From Punica granatum (Eukaryota > Streptophyta > Magnoliopsida > Myrtales > Lythraceae): a DNA stretch of 64,000 bases. Below, one piece after another: positions 35,319 through 47,190 of this stretch (its first letter is position 1; each line of letters starts with the position of its first letter). The translations under genes were made by a program, and so were the position numbers. The notes beneath the pieces are model-generated. The model did not search any database, was not told where the DNA came from, and saw only the letters and a program-made list of their open reading frames with translations. Location: NCBI RefSeq assembly GCF_007655135.1, contig NC_045130.1:6324001-6388000 (forward strand), read 5' to 3'.

Positions 35319-35416
35319 GATATATATATATATATATACATACACATATTTATATATATACACATATTCGCAATACACATATTACTATATGCGAATATGT
35401 GTATATATATGTATAC
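35319..35416. repeat. TA/CATA microsatellite tract
   Basis: Alternating TA, ACATA and TATG units from about 35319 to 35412. The following plus-strand ctagccctctcccgtcgggc, read in reverse, ends in CTAG and could be a Helitron terminus, but this is weak. Confidence 0.6.
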
Positions 35417-35880
35417 TAGCCCTCTCCCGTCGGGCATGAGAAGTTATTTTTGCGTTTTTGTGGGTCTTTGTACAAAGTCAAGGATTATTGTTTTAACCCT
35501 CATAAAAATTGCTGATTTAAAAATAAAAAAAGATATGGAGAAGATATTGGAGGATATTTTTGAGGGAGCAGTGAATTTTTTTAATTTTCAATATTTTCCT
35601 TGAAATTAGGAGAAATTTTAATAATTTGTGTATATATAAAGTTCAAATATAGCAAAAATTTTGGCGTTTGCAAAATAAAGTTTTGTTTCTAATAGTAGTA
35701 TAAAAAGTATAAAATATCATAAGATACTATAAGTAGATACCAATCAAATCAAAAAATTTCCGTGATTTAAGATTAGTAATTTATTCAGTAAAAATTGACT
35801 CGTACATATTACCAAATTGGCATACGTAGCGGAGTCTGGCAATCAAACCCATCAATTACATATAAATTCCATGTAATCTG

Positions 35881-35936
35881 ATATATATATATATATATAT
35901 ATATGCATGTATGTATGTATATATGTATGTATGTAT
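35881..35936. repeat. (AT)n and (ATGT)n microsatellite
   Basis: Eleven or more AT units followed by ATGT/ATAT tetranucleotides. The surrounding 35430-36930 is AT-rich without a gene. A degraded SINE-like stretch lies near 36350-36460. Confidence 0.8.
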
Positions 35937-36936
35937 AACTAGCTAAAGTAGAATGGAATCATATTATTATTATGAATGCGACTCAATCAGGAAGAAAATG
36001 GAAAGTTAACTAATGGGACTTGGCAAAAATTGATGGCGTATAATACGTTGTGTTGGCACAATAAGTGTTGGTCAACGGTTTCTTTAATATGTCTTTGACT
36101 AGCAAATCATGATCAAAACATAAGATTAATTCAGGATTATTCCAATTGAATCTATATCAAAAAGTCAAATTGATCACAATTCTACCATCCCAAACAAAAA
36201 TTGATGTCATTTATTAGATATATACGAAAATCAAATCAAACGAGATCTACCAAAAATAAATAAATAAATCAAATGTGATTTTTTTGGTCAACTTCAAATG
36301 CGATATTTTCATTAATTATCCATCTGTTGACTTTATAAATCTCTTCCATTATTTTTTTCGGTGTGCATCACCTATATTCGAAAGATCAATAGACTCTGAT
36401 TAATTTATGATCAAGTCAAGTCGGTTTAATAGGAGGTAAAACTTGTATAGTATTTTTTTTATAAGAATTCCATGATCCCACGTATCAAAATGAGGAATAT
36501 TTATTGAGCTTATAAAAGAGTTGAATACTATTATTTAATAATTTAAGCCTTTAAGTTGAATATTTGTTCAATTACTTGTAGATCCCATGAAATTTTAATA
36601 TTCTGCGATCAGAGAGCTACACACGTCTTATGCATTTCGTATGACTTACATCCACGTCGAGTGTGAGAGTGACCTAAAAGTATTTTAGGTTTCCGCTAGT
36701 TAAAAATTTTGTAGTTTTGTTGAAGATCGCAACCTTACTTGAGACAAGGCACGATCAGTTAGCTGGTATCGAGGATCCCAGTTCCATCTAAAGTACCTAA
36801 GTAAGTATTTCCGGGCCGAAAAAGCAAGTCAAAAGCCATGAACTCAAGGGTTGCAATGAATCATGTATTTTTCTTAAATAATAAGAAGTAACTTTGATAT
36901 GCCAATATGAGTTAGTTCATGTGGTTTGACTTAAGT

Positions 36937-37090
36937 TGTAGAGAGTTTATTATCCCACATCGAAAAATAAATTAGAAATCCATAGATTTGTAAGAAACTG
37001 AGTATCACAACCTATCAGTTCGAGATTTTGAATTGAAACGAATCTAATTACGCATAAGTCCAGTGAAAATTTTATATGGTATCAGAGCAG
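36937..37090 (+). mobile_element. LTR and primer site of a second TRIM-like element
   Basis: A stretch of about 140 bp starting tgtagagagtttattatccc ends at 37076 and is followed at once by TGGTATCAGAGC (37077-37088), the tRNA-iMet primer site. The LTR contains tatcccacatcg, a phrase frequent in plant TRIM LTRs. The internal region after 37090 is noncoding and no second LTR was found before 37300, so the element is partial. Confidence 0.6.
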
Positions 37091-37299
37091 GTTTCACGTA
37101 TATCCATTCCAATGTCTATTTTTGAGGGCAGCCAAAAGCACATCCATATTGGCCTAATTGTGGAGCTCGTGGTTCTCTTTAAAACCCGAATATCGCCTCG
37201 TATAAATTGTCTCCCCTCTCATCCGTGTGTGGAAGAGGAATTAGTGGGCCAATTCGGCTCGAGTTTTACCCCTTAGTCTACAATAAACTAAAAAAAAAG

Positions 37300-38771
37300 A
37301 AAAAAAATGTAACTTTGGGGCAATATGTTTCATATATACATACATATTCATGATATATGACTTTGGATTATTATTATTATGTCATGAGAGGGGCTTACTT
37401 GAGGATTTCAGTTAACTTTCTAGATAAGCCTTGAAAGCGCGTAACCTCCAAAAGCGGAGCTGCTTTCAATATCCCTTCAACTTCAACAAACTAATGAAAG
37501 GGACACACCACACTTTTAATATTAAAAAAATAAAATCATTATTCAAACTTGGTCTTATTCGATTTTATTAACACAAAGCAACTCATTAGAAGCTTCTTCT
37601 CTTCTGTATTAATTTAATTTACTAAAAATTCTGCAATTGCCGGCGGTCTCTACAATCTAGAATTGGACTTGAACAAAAGAAACTTCCACAAATCATTGAT
37701 TTAATCTCAGGTGCTAATGTCCAAAAATAGTCGTTCAATCTGGATTCTTCATAATAATATATATATATATATATATATATTTTTAAGATCAAGGTCTTTG
37801 TCATCGCACGCACTCGACTAGAAATTAAGAGATTTCAAATTTGATTATCGCAAACGCAAAGTGAGATTACTTTTGCGGAACAGTCCACTCAAGCTATCTA
37901 CATCGGGTCTAGGCACTAATAATGATAGTTAAATTTGATTTCAATGTAGAGTTGCCCAATAATTACATTCACGTATGAGGCCTTTTTTCTGCTAAATTTG
38001 ATTCCAATGTAGAGTTGCCCAATAATTGCATTCACGTATGAGGCCTTTTTCTGCTAAAGATTAGTTGATTGGCCGCCAATACTGTGAAGTACCAAGTGCA
38101 CGTGAATCGCAAGCCACTAGTCATACGATGTTACCTTCCCAACAGAGATCATAATACTTGGAACACGAGGTACATATGACCTCAAACCAATCATCATGGC
38201 GATTTCATGAGAAGTATCTATCTAGAATTAAATCGTAATGGGGATAAAATTTAAAAGGCGATGCGAGCATTGTCGATTCAAATATGATCGACCGTTGCGG
38301 TCTTTAATATAACAATCATCGCCATCCAAAATGGCATGCTGCCAAGTTGATGATACAAGAAGATGATCGTTGGGGTACGTCCCAAACGATCGGGCCATTT
38401 TCTAGCTTGGGCTTCTTGTTTCTGGGCCTTGGTTCGACATTGGGCTGGGCCCAATGTTGGGCTCCATCTCCTCCGCTCTCTCTCTCTCTCTCTGAAGGTG
38501 CAAGACAACAAGCATCATCAATGGCGGATGGGAATGGAGCTGAGAGAGAGAGAGAAGACGGAGCGAGCAAATCCGTTAGCTGTCCAAGAAAGCACTGAAC
38601 AAGGTGACAAACCACAAACTGCCCTCTCACTAACCTTGCACTCTCCGCTGATGCCTCACGCCACAGTCCCCCAGCTCGTCAACTATAACTCATCGGTACC
38701 ATTGACTCATCCCTAGACCCTCTCCTGTTCTCCATCACTTCCTGCTCATTTTGCTCTCCCGTGATCAATCA
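37300..38771. other. Spacer and upstream region of the fructokinase gene
   Basis: AT-rich to about 38270, with an (AT)n tract at about 37757-37780 and a 60-bp direct repeat (aatttgattycaatgtagag... at about 37932 and 37994). From 38380 the composition becomes gene-like: tgggcc/ttgggctgggccc words (site II-like) at 38430-38460 and a CT tract at 38478-38493 probably belong to the fructokinase promoter and leader. Confidence 0.5.
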
Positions 38772-41204
38772 ATGGCTCTCCACTCATGCGGGTTCTGCTT
38801 CGGCGTCGTCCCTTCTCCAGCCCCTCGAAATTACGTGACTTTGAGGCGGCAGAGCGTCAGAGCATCGGCCTTCGATTGCCCTCCTCTGTATTCTTCTGTC
38901 GCCCGATTGGGAGTGAAGGGTATGCTAAGAATTTCTTTGACATTATGGGAAGCTTCAATATTTGGTGCTAGTTTGCTGAGACCGCACTTATTGCAGGCCA
39001 TAGGAAAGGAATTGTTATCGTGTGAATGTCAAATGTGCTTGATGTACATTGTTGATTGTTCACATGTGATGGAATAAGTCAGACATGTAGCCAGGCATAA
39101 TCACGGTTCTCGAATATCGGAATGTATGAAGTTCAGGGTCCACACTTCGGGCCGTATATGTGCGGTGTAAAGCTCAAAGAACCTATCTTTGATCAGAAAC
39201 TACATAAACCTAAGGAGAGCGCAAAGTTGGCCATTCAATCTTACATATTTTCCTAATAAAAGTGAGACCCGAGCCCTCCCGAGTCCTTGCTTCTTTCGTG
39301 TACTGAGCGGCTGGAGACTTGACCCTGAATTCCCCAAAATTTTGATGTGTTAGATAATCGATATAAACACCAGTCATACTTCCTCGCAGCATTGTGATAG
39401 CATATAGAACCCCTACTGCTGTTTTTGTCACTAAAATTATCATGGACTTTCTGTTATCTTAGTTTTTGCTTATTAATGTATTGAAGCAACGTTTATTCAG
39501 GAAGAGCATTACCAGACAGAGATGGAACTGACGCAAAAGAAAATTCCCTTGTTGTTTGTTTTGGGGAATTGCTGATTGATTTCGTTCCAACGGTTAATGG
39601 GCTTTCACTGGCCGAATCACCTGCATTTAAAAAGGCTCCGGGAGGAGCACCTGCTAATGTTGCAGTGGGGATCGCCCGTCTGGGTGGATCATCAGCCTTC
39701 ATTGGAAAGGTAAAGCTGAGTTAACTAAGTCAACTATAATCGCGTTGTTCTAATCAGTGGCTGCTGGTTCAACATAATACAAAAATATGTTATCACCTGG
39801 CAAGTAGTTGTTGTCCTGGTCGGAGAAGATTAATTCAGTTTTATTCTTTCCACTTGCACAGGTCGGAGAAGATGAATTCGGATATATGCTAGCGAATATA
39901 CTAAAGGAGAATAATGTGAATAATGAAGGCATGCGATTCGATCCCGGGGCCCGAACTGCCCTAGCATTCGTCACACTTAGGAGTGATGGGGAGCGTGAAT
40001 TCATGTTCTACCGCAACCCTAGTGCAGATATGCTTCTTCATGAATCTGAACTCGACCTTGACCTGATTCAGAAGGTATTTCTAGAACTTCTTTTTTTGCT
40101 AATGTTATACAAATAAGAACAGTAAGTGCTCCTTTCCTTTGTGTTTTACTTTTCACCTGACCAAGTACTTCAATTATCCTGTGACAGGCAAAAATTTTCC
40201 ATTACGGTTCTATTAGTCTGATTACCGAACCATGCAAGTCAGCTCATATTGCCGCAGCAAAGGCAGCAAAGGACGCAGGCGTAATTTTGTCCTATGATCC
40301 AAACCTGAGGCTCCCACTATGGCCTTCTGCAGAAAGTGCCCGAGAGGGAATCCTGAGCATATGGGAATTAGCTGATATCATTAAGGTACACAAATGGACT
40401 TCTGTTGTGTTTTCCTCTTTCAAGCGGTCCTCATTTCATTGAATTTCTCAGATAAGTGAAGAGGAGATCGCATTTTTGACCAATGGAGAAGATCCATACG
40501 ACGATGCTGTCGTCCGCAAGCTGTACCATCCGAATCTCAGGTTGCTGCTCGTCACTGAGGGTGAGGATGGTTGCAGGTATTACACCAAGGTAAGAGGAAT
40601 ATGAATCACAATTGTTTCGGCAATTAATTTCTTTAATCCTTATTAAATCGCCCTGACAATTACTTGGTGTGAGGTATTGAAATTTGGGTCATTGTGATGC
40701 AGGAATTCAGTGGAAGAGTTAATGGATTGAAGGTGGAAGCTGTGGACACAACTGGTGCAGGTGATGCCTTTGTGGCGGGAATATTGTCGCAGTTAGCTCT
40801 GGACTTCTCCATTCTTCAGGTATCAATAGATAGCAACCATTCTGTTCAGATTAACTTTTCTGAGTCCTTGAAGAACTTGATATGTTTGTCCTCATAAATA
40901 TTGAGTATGATGATATTCATGATTTCTTATGTGAAGTCTTGAAGGTTTGAGAACTAGAAATATACTTTTCCTGATGGATTTATATGAAGCGTATATGGTC
41001 TACGTATCTCGAAGATTTATGAACTCGAGCTTTGTCTAACTTTGTGGAACACAATTGTTTCTTTGGTAGGATGAGAGCCGACTCAGAGACGCTCTTAGCT
41101 TTGCAAATGCATGTGGTGCATTGACCGTGACAGAACGAGGTGCAATACCTGCTTTGCCAACCCGTGACGTAGTGCTTAATGCGATGCTTAAATCTGTATC
41201 ATAG
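38772..41204 (+). CDS. Fructokinase, plastid type (pfkB family)
   Basis: Exons 38772-38919, 39501-39709, 39862-40074, 40188-40385, 40452-40589, 40703-40819 and 41070-41204 join in frame to 385 aa. The enzyme phosphorylates fructose to fructose-6-phosphate with ATP. The first 50 residues or so ([13 protein letters not shown]..., rich in Ser/Arg, few acids) look like a chloroplast transit peptide, as in FRK3/FRK6-type enzymes; the mature part begins near [14 protein letters not shown]. pfkB signature 1 is [17 protein letters not shown] (residues 96-112); signature 2 is DTTGAGDAF (317-325), with catalytic base Asp323. Other family blocks are [25 protein letters not shown] and NEEEI-like SEEEIAFLT. 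Length and all junctions are normal. Likely role: starch synthesis and plastid sugar metabolism, inferred from the family. Confidence 0.95.
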
Positions 41205-41728
41205 GTCACCCTATCTTCATATACCCGACCTCTTCATGATTCTTTGAGGGGAGTGCCTCGAGTCTTCCACTTCTTTGCATAGAATAAAAGTTGAGAGAGA
41301 GGAAGCGAATTTACCCTGTATTGTTGTTCGATATTATTACATGTTCGAGTTCTACTATTTGACCAAAGAACGTGTACTATGTATCCTAAAATGTAGGTAA
41401 TCTGAACTCCCCTGGTATCTGCTGAATCTTTCCCCTTTTTTTTTTTGGTGTCCCACACTTCGATGGCTTGTAAATAATTCGATTACGATGATAATTCAGG
41501 CCAAAAGCCTCACTAGCGTTCTGCAGTCGCATCCCGATTCGATGCTATCCCATACTTAAAAAGAAAAATTGGGGTCAGATCAGGTCAACTTTACCGAGTT
41601 GTAGTCATTGTCGTAAATAAGGATTTGCTTAGATTAGTACTTACATTCTACAGGTGATCCTTGTTTTCTGCTAATGCCGATTCCCTATTTTCATGGGCAA
41701 CCTCTCAATTCTTTGGAGACCCTCCCCT

Positions 41729-41734
41729 TATAAG
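41729..41734 (+). promoter_or_regulatory. TATA box of polcalcin gene
   Basis: TATAAG in ccccttataagagac, 68 bp upstream of the first base of the polcalcin ATG. Confidence 0.45.
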
Positions 41735-41801
41735 AGACATTTGCTTATGCCTTTGCGAATCTCGAGAACTCAAGCCCTACCCAAACACAAGGAAAACGAA
41801 A

Positions 41802-42056
41802 ATGGCCGATGATCCGCAAGAAGTGGCTGAGCGCGAGCGCATCTTCAAGCGCTTCGACGCGAATGGGGATGGGAAGATCTCCTCTGCGGAGCTCGGTGAT
41901 GCTCTCAAGACTCTGGGCTCGGTCACAGCTGAAGAGGTTCAGCGCATGATGGCCGAGATTGATACTGATGGCGATGGGTTCATCTCGCATGAGGAGTTCA
42001 CCGATTTCGCTCGTGCGAACCGTGGATTAATGAAGGATGTGGCCAAGATATTTTAG
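41802..42056 (+). CDS. Polcalcin (two-EF-hand pollen Ca2+-binding protein)
   Basis: Intronless, 84 aa, starting MADDPQEVAERERIFKRFD. The two EF-hand loops are complete, at residues 19-30 (DANGDGKISSAE) and 54-65 (DTDGDGFISHEE). The protein ends in FARANRGLMKDVAKIF, the typical polcalcin tail. Polcalcins are small pollen calcium buffers or sensors and known cross-reactive allergens (the Bet v 4, Ole e 3 and Phl p 7 group). The open frame runs upstream of the ATG, but 41802 fits the family start. It lies 600 bp downstream of the fructokinase stop on the same strand, with its own TATA-like box, so it is a separate gene. Predicted expression: mature pollen. Confidence 0.95.
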   Translation: MADDPQEVAERERIFKRFDANGDGKISSAELGDALKTLGSVTAEEVQRMMAEIDTDGDGFISHEEFTDFARANRGLMKDVAKIF

Positions 42057-42770
42057 CTTGCATCTACAGTCATAAATCTATGATCTTGATGATTTGTTTT
42101 CTACCCCTATATAGGCCTTACTTCACTTAAACTGTAGCTTCTCGTTTTCGTTTGCCCCTCCATTTTTGTGCTGTACAAGGTATGGAAAATTTGTACTACC
42201 GATGAAATGAAAAGCGTTTCATGACACGATGTGATTTTACATTCTATCGGATATCGCAGACTCGTATGATGAACAATAAACTGGGGAACCTCTTCTTTAC
42301 TGAGACTATGTGAGACTGCTCGTTTTATCGTTCTTCCTTGATTTCAAAACTGTGAGATATAACTGTCCCGATTTAGGAGTGTCTGATGCAGGCAAGAGGT
42401 GTGTTTTTCGTTCGGCTATGTACCTTGTTAAAAGCCAAGATCTGATGCTTGCCCGCCATATGATGACCCCGAAGACTGTTAAGGAAATGTCGATTCAGCA
42501 TTTGGGGTCGGGACATTGAGTTGAACTGCTAGGACGTAAAATTTTATACATAAAGATGCATTTGAATGTAGAATTGGAGACAAAGAATCTGTTCTCTCAG
42601 AGAAGAGGCAATGGTGAATACAGAGTAGTGATGACCGTATGTACAGACAGTCAACCTATAACTCAGCTATATACAGTTGGTATCTACCCCTCTTCCATTT
42701 CCAATCTCTACTCATATCTCTTCGAGAGACAGAATCAAAAACATCGGGGAAAAGCGCGATGTCATAGATT

Positions 42771-44883
42771 TCATCGACAGAAGAGGTGCTCATAGTCCTC
42801 GAATTCTGAAACTCCCAGCATCGCTAAAGCCAAGTGACTGTTGAACTCAGACTTCCGCTGCGATTGGGAATAACAATCGAGAACGCACCCATTCACAGAA
42901 AAGGAGGAACTCTTCCTACTAAAGAAACCGCTTCCTTCTTCTTCATCGTCTATTCCTCGAAGAATGGCAACAATTTTGTCAATAGCAGGCCTCCGAAATT
43001 CTTCACTGTTTACACAAGCTTCTGCGGCCTGGATCATTCGTAAGATTTGGCGGGCATTTCTCAGATGGCATTTGAGCCGTGGATCGAGCAGATCTTGAAC
43101 TGCTTCTGCTCCTTTCTGCAGGAGGGGTTTTGCCTGCAAAATTCAAGGAAAAATGTTCATTTCTTGGTTCAACTTGAGACAGGGCAACACAACTTCTAAT
43201 CATTAGATGATATCTGTCACTTACCCACTGGACCAAGTTCTCCTCTCCTGCTGGCCTTTTTGCTTCGATGGGTTTCCGCCCAGTTAACAGCTCCAAAAGA
43301 ACGACTCCGAATGCATAGACATCAGTTTTATCAGAAACTTTACCATGCTGGAAATACTCAGGCGCCAGATAGCTGCACGGTTATCAGATAATCCTCCATC
43401 AGCTATAAGCGAAAAATGTACTTTAACAGAAAATATGACCCCAGGATGCGTTCCTCGTTCTTCCCATATAGTTTTCTCGAGGACATACCCAAAGGTTCCT
43501 TTGACAGTCTTGCAGAGGAAAGGGACTGATGGTCCAGAAGTCCATGACGCTAACCCAAAATCACATAACTACAAAATAATATATGTCAGCAATATGGTGA
43601 AGAGATTAAAATCTCAAAACGAATGATAGCTGAAGAAGAGAGCAACTTTATTCACCTTAGGCTTTTTCTTGGAGGACAGGAGAATATTCGAAGGCTTAAT
43701 GTCCCTGTGAACAACACATCTCTCAGTTCCATTATGGAGGTACCTTATGGCCTCTCCGATACCGATGGCAACTTTATACCTCACCGACCATGGAAGCGGT
43801 GCATGAGTCCTTTTTCCTTTCTTCCTATCTGCAAAAGGGAATACACAAAAGATTAAAGCTCGAATTGGCCACAGCGACCGGGCACAAGCAAACCAGCAAT
43901 CATATTAGAAGTTCGAAAATTACCGTGCAGATGCCGCTCTAAGCTCCCACCAGAAACATACTTGTACACTAGGAACAGGCCTTCCTCGGGATCTATGCAG
44001 AAGCCCAGTAAAGGTACTATGTTAGGATTGTGAAGAGAGCTAGCAATCATCAGCTCCCTACAGAATGACTTCGGAGCCTCCTTGTCTTCCTTGTCCAATC
44101 GCTTTATAGCCACCGACATTCGCCTAAACCCGATTTTGCCTCTAAATACACAGCTCAAAGCCCCCCTTCCTAGAACTCTGCCTGCACATATTGAATAAAT
44201 TCAATCATTCACCCGCATCAATGTAAGTTCAGCTAGCAACCCAATTCAGATTAGGCTTCACAATACACAGTCATAAGCATGCCGGACAGGTACGAAGCCA
44301 TTCGGCGAATTTTGCCGCAATCTCTTTATGTCAAAAAAGTACGCAACTTTCGAAGCAATACGAAGAAAGACATTGGTCAACAAAATGAAGCACCTTTGGA
44401 GAAATGGCTGGTTGCAGAGACGACCTCTGAATAGCTGAATCTAATCAAAGTGCTGGTAACAGGTGAAATGTTCTTCTCCAGAGACTCAATCCTCCTCCAC
44501 TGGAGCTCCTGGGCACCTGTGTCGTCCAACCCACTCTCCAAGTTCACCATCAGCACCGTAGCCGAAGCGCCGGGGAGGTTCATGCCAAGCGAGTCCAGCT
44601 CGACGACATTAAACCGGAAGGACGAGTGTACGGACTGCGGGTCGGCACTGTTCAGCTCTGCTCCTCCCCCACCGGCAGCGGCAGTCTCTGCCAGCAACCA
44701 AGCTCTGTTGTTCTCCGAATTGGGACTCTCCCTCTCAGTCGTCTGATCTTCGTTCTGCTTGTCGGGGGGGAAGAAGCACGAGAGCCCCAAATCCCGAATC
44801 ATCTTCTTGAGAAAAGGTTTGATTTGGAACTCATTATGGTCGAGGTAGTGACCCGAAGGGGAGGAATCTTGGGGGAAGCCCAT
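42771..44883 (-). CDS. Receptor-like cytoplasmic kinase (RLCK)
   Basis: Six exons on the minus strand: 44883-44394, 44181-43924, 43828-43656, 43568-43489, 43372-43225 and 43133-42771, joining in frame to 503 aa. A Ser/Pro-rich N-terminal region (about 1-150) carries no signal peptide or membrane span. [22 protein letters not shown] leads into a kinase domain: ATP lysine in VAIK (Lys190), catalytic loop HRDIKPSN (Asp292), DFG (310-312) and GTFGYLAPEY (activation segment, Glu338), so it should be active. The C-terminal part has LLTGRKPI and a tail ending EDYEHLFCR. The glycine loop is GRGALSCVF rather than GxGxxGxV, losing the last Gly. Substrates unknown. The leader side (44940-45065) has GA microsatellites. 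Gene start at MGFPQDSS chosen because the upstream in-frame codon is only TTG. Confidence 0.92.
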
Positions 44884-44948
44884 TTCTTGAAGCAGAGCAG
44901 ATCTCAACCAGTGAATGCGCAGAAACCCAGATGAGAACAGAGCAACAG

Positions 44949-45064
44949 AGAGAGAGAGAGAGAGACAGAAGGGAAAGGCGGGTGGGAGAATATATAAAAG
45001 TTGAGAGCTTTGCTTGGAGAATGGGAGAAGAACTGAAACAGAGAGAGGGAGAGGGAGAGAGAGA
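44949..45064. repeat. GA-rich microsatellites in RLCK leader
   Basis: Two tracts of GA/GAGAGG units (about 44949-44965 and 45040-45064), i.e. CT tracts on the gene strand, just upstream of the RLCK ATG. CT-rich leaders are common in plant promoters; a TATA-like run (plus 44990-45000) lies between them. Confidence 0.6.
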
Positions 45065-45799
45065 CGACAGAGTGGTGGATTTAAAGAACATGCCTGCCAC
45101 AGAAAGATTATTCCTCAGTAATTTTGTTTGGTAAGGTCACGAATACGATCGACCTATTTTCCCAAATGGACTTTTTCTTTTTCTTTTTTGATGGGTCGAC
45201 ATGACTTGCGTGACCATGAATTATATCCATTACGAACTCGCTATGGCTTTGCTTCGTATTAAAGTTGTCCCTGATCACTAGCTATTCACTAGTAAATTTA
45301 ATCGAGTATGAAATCAAGGTGATGGTCTCGGAAAGGTTAAAATTTTGATTTTTGATTTCTTTTTGATATATTACGTTTTGTTTTTTTTTTTTTATAATTG
45401 ATGTATATGTGTAAAAGTTTGATTTGGGGTTGGTTTGTTTAATGTGAGGAAAGAGAGGGCAGGTGGGCTTCCTTCATAAGAATAATTTAATGGGGATTAT
45501 TTATTAAAATAAAATAATAATAATAATAATAATTTAATGGGGACAGTTTTGAGAAGAGGAGGCAAAGGTTAGAAATGAAGATGGAAGCTAATTGTAATAT
45601 AATATTATTCCTTTTCTACCAAAAAAGAGAAGATGGAAAGAAATTGGTCTAGGGCAGATTCCATTGAATAAGGAATTAAAATAGATTATCCATTTATTCA
45701 TAGAAATATATATTATCCATTTCTTAGAAATAATCTATATATAAACAATGTGGTGTAACTGTAATTTCCTTGGAGAAATGATTTTCTTTTTGGGTTTAG

Positions 45800-46320
45800 T
45801 TACCTGAAAAAACATAAATTTAACGTATTTTATCAATTCCAACACGAACTTTTTTATCGACTTAAAAATACACAAACTATCAATTTGATATCAATAATAG
45901 CACGCGCCAACTTTTTGTTAATTTAAATGGGAATTGTTGATCACCACCTCCAATAGGGATAGCAGGCGACCTCAGTAGTCGCTAGAGACTCTACAAGGGT
46001 GGTAGTGGCCTCCAGTGAGGCCCTTACTGTCCGAACTAAAAAAAAAAAAGAAGCAAGTTCGAGAAAGAAAAGAAGAGAGGTCGGCAGTGAGAGCCTCATC
46101 AATGGACGCCAACCCACAATTGGGATTGGCGAAGACATATGTCATCACAAGCTATCTTGATTGAGGGGCGGTGACCACCGTTGAGCCTCATCGATCAAAA
46201 AAGATAACGCCGCGTTAATATTAATATCAATTTGATAATATATGTATTTTTAGTTCAAGAAAAAAAGTTAGTGCTATAATTAATAAAATGTGAAAATGTT
46301 TTACTTTTTTAGGTCAATTT
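45800..46320. mobile_element. Foldback element, family 1 copy b
   Basis: The arms pair across about 500 bp: left acgtattttatcaattccaa / acgaacttttttatcgac / aaaaatacacaaactatc, right (reverse complement) acattttattaattatagca / actaactttttttcttgaac / aaaaatacatatattatc. The unpaired centre is GC-richer and contains ggtggtagtggcctcc-like words as in the copy at 27375. Confidence 0.6.
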
Positions 46321-46989
46321 TTTTTTATAAGATAGATTCATGAGTTTGATACAATGATAGGAAATAAATCGATATAAAGGATAAAAAAATTTATTGAAAA
46401 GGATCGAAATCAAAATATGTTAGTTCTGAATCGGTGCTAAGACACTCAACCAAGACTTCTGACATTTTTCTTCTTCTTTTGTTTTAGCACCTCCCTCTTC
46501 CCATTTTTCATTTCCTTATGATAGGTTAATATTTTTTCTTGTCGCTAGTTGTGAAGATAAAATCATACTAAATAGATAAATACAACTAGCCGCCAATTAT
46601 AATTAAAAAATGGTATAGGAATTAATTCACTTTGATCATTAATTAGTGAAAATGCTGTACTCTGATGTATTTGGCATGCACTATCTAATCAGAAGATTGT
46701 AATTAATAATGCCCGACAAATAGAAGGAGGATAATTTTGGGCATGGAAAACTTAACTTGGGTTTTACAGTCATCACTTATCATATAGCAAACCTATAATT
46801 AATCCAAAGATGGTAAATGGAGTGTTTAGTGGAGATTGACTGCTATTTATCCCATACCTAACTACTTATAATCCGGTATACGAAAATGATTCTATTTTGA
46901 TATATATGCGGTAAATGTTTGAAAAGAAAAAGAAAAGAACACCAATAGAATTGTAACAAATGTGCATACAGTCTGTTAATCACATGGAA

Positions 46990-47190
46990 CGTGGAGAAAA
47001 ATTTTGAATGATCCCACCTCAAATAATTTGACGAGGAAGAACCAATAAAAATTATTTAATAAAAAATAATTATAATAATTATTCGAGTGATTAGTACCAA
47101 GTCTCTAATTTCATGTAATTTAATTGGTATTTCCTCACATTATGTGACGAGATATGATCATTCAATAATTTCTCGGAACGTGGATTTAAT
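46990..47190. repeat. Dispersed repeat, copy 1
   Basis: Shares an ordered series of words with 50350-50535: gatccYacctcaaat, gaagaacc, attattcgagtgattag, ccaa, ctctaatttcatg and gcgagatatgatcat. Same orientation. Ends are weakly inverted, so this may be a MITE family. Confidence 0.5.

Noticed and set aside
35310..35603. 97-codon ORF starting in a TA microsatellite
   Set aside because: Its first third is repeat-coded Ile/Tyr and the rest has no similarity; not a gene.
37076..37276. 66-codon ORF after the primer-binding site
   Set aside because: Starts within the primer-site region of a TRIM-like element and resembles no gag or pol protein.
38316..38716. Overlapping ORFs on both strands upstream of fructokinase
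   Set aside because: They come from CT/GA microsatellite sequence in the promoter or leader; the protein is low-complexity Ser/Leu/Arg.
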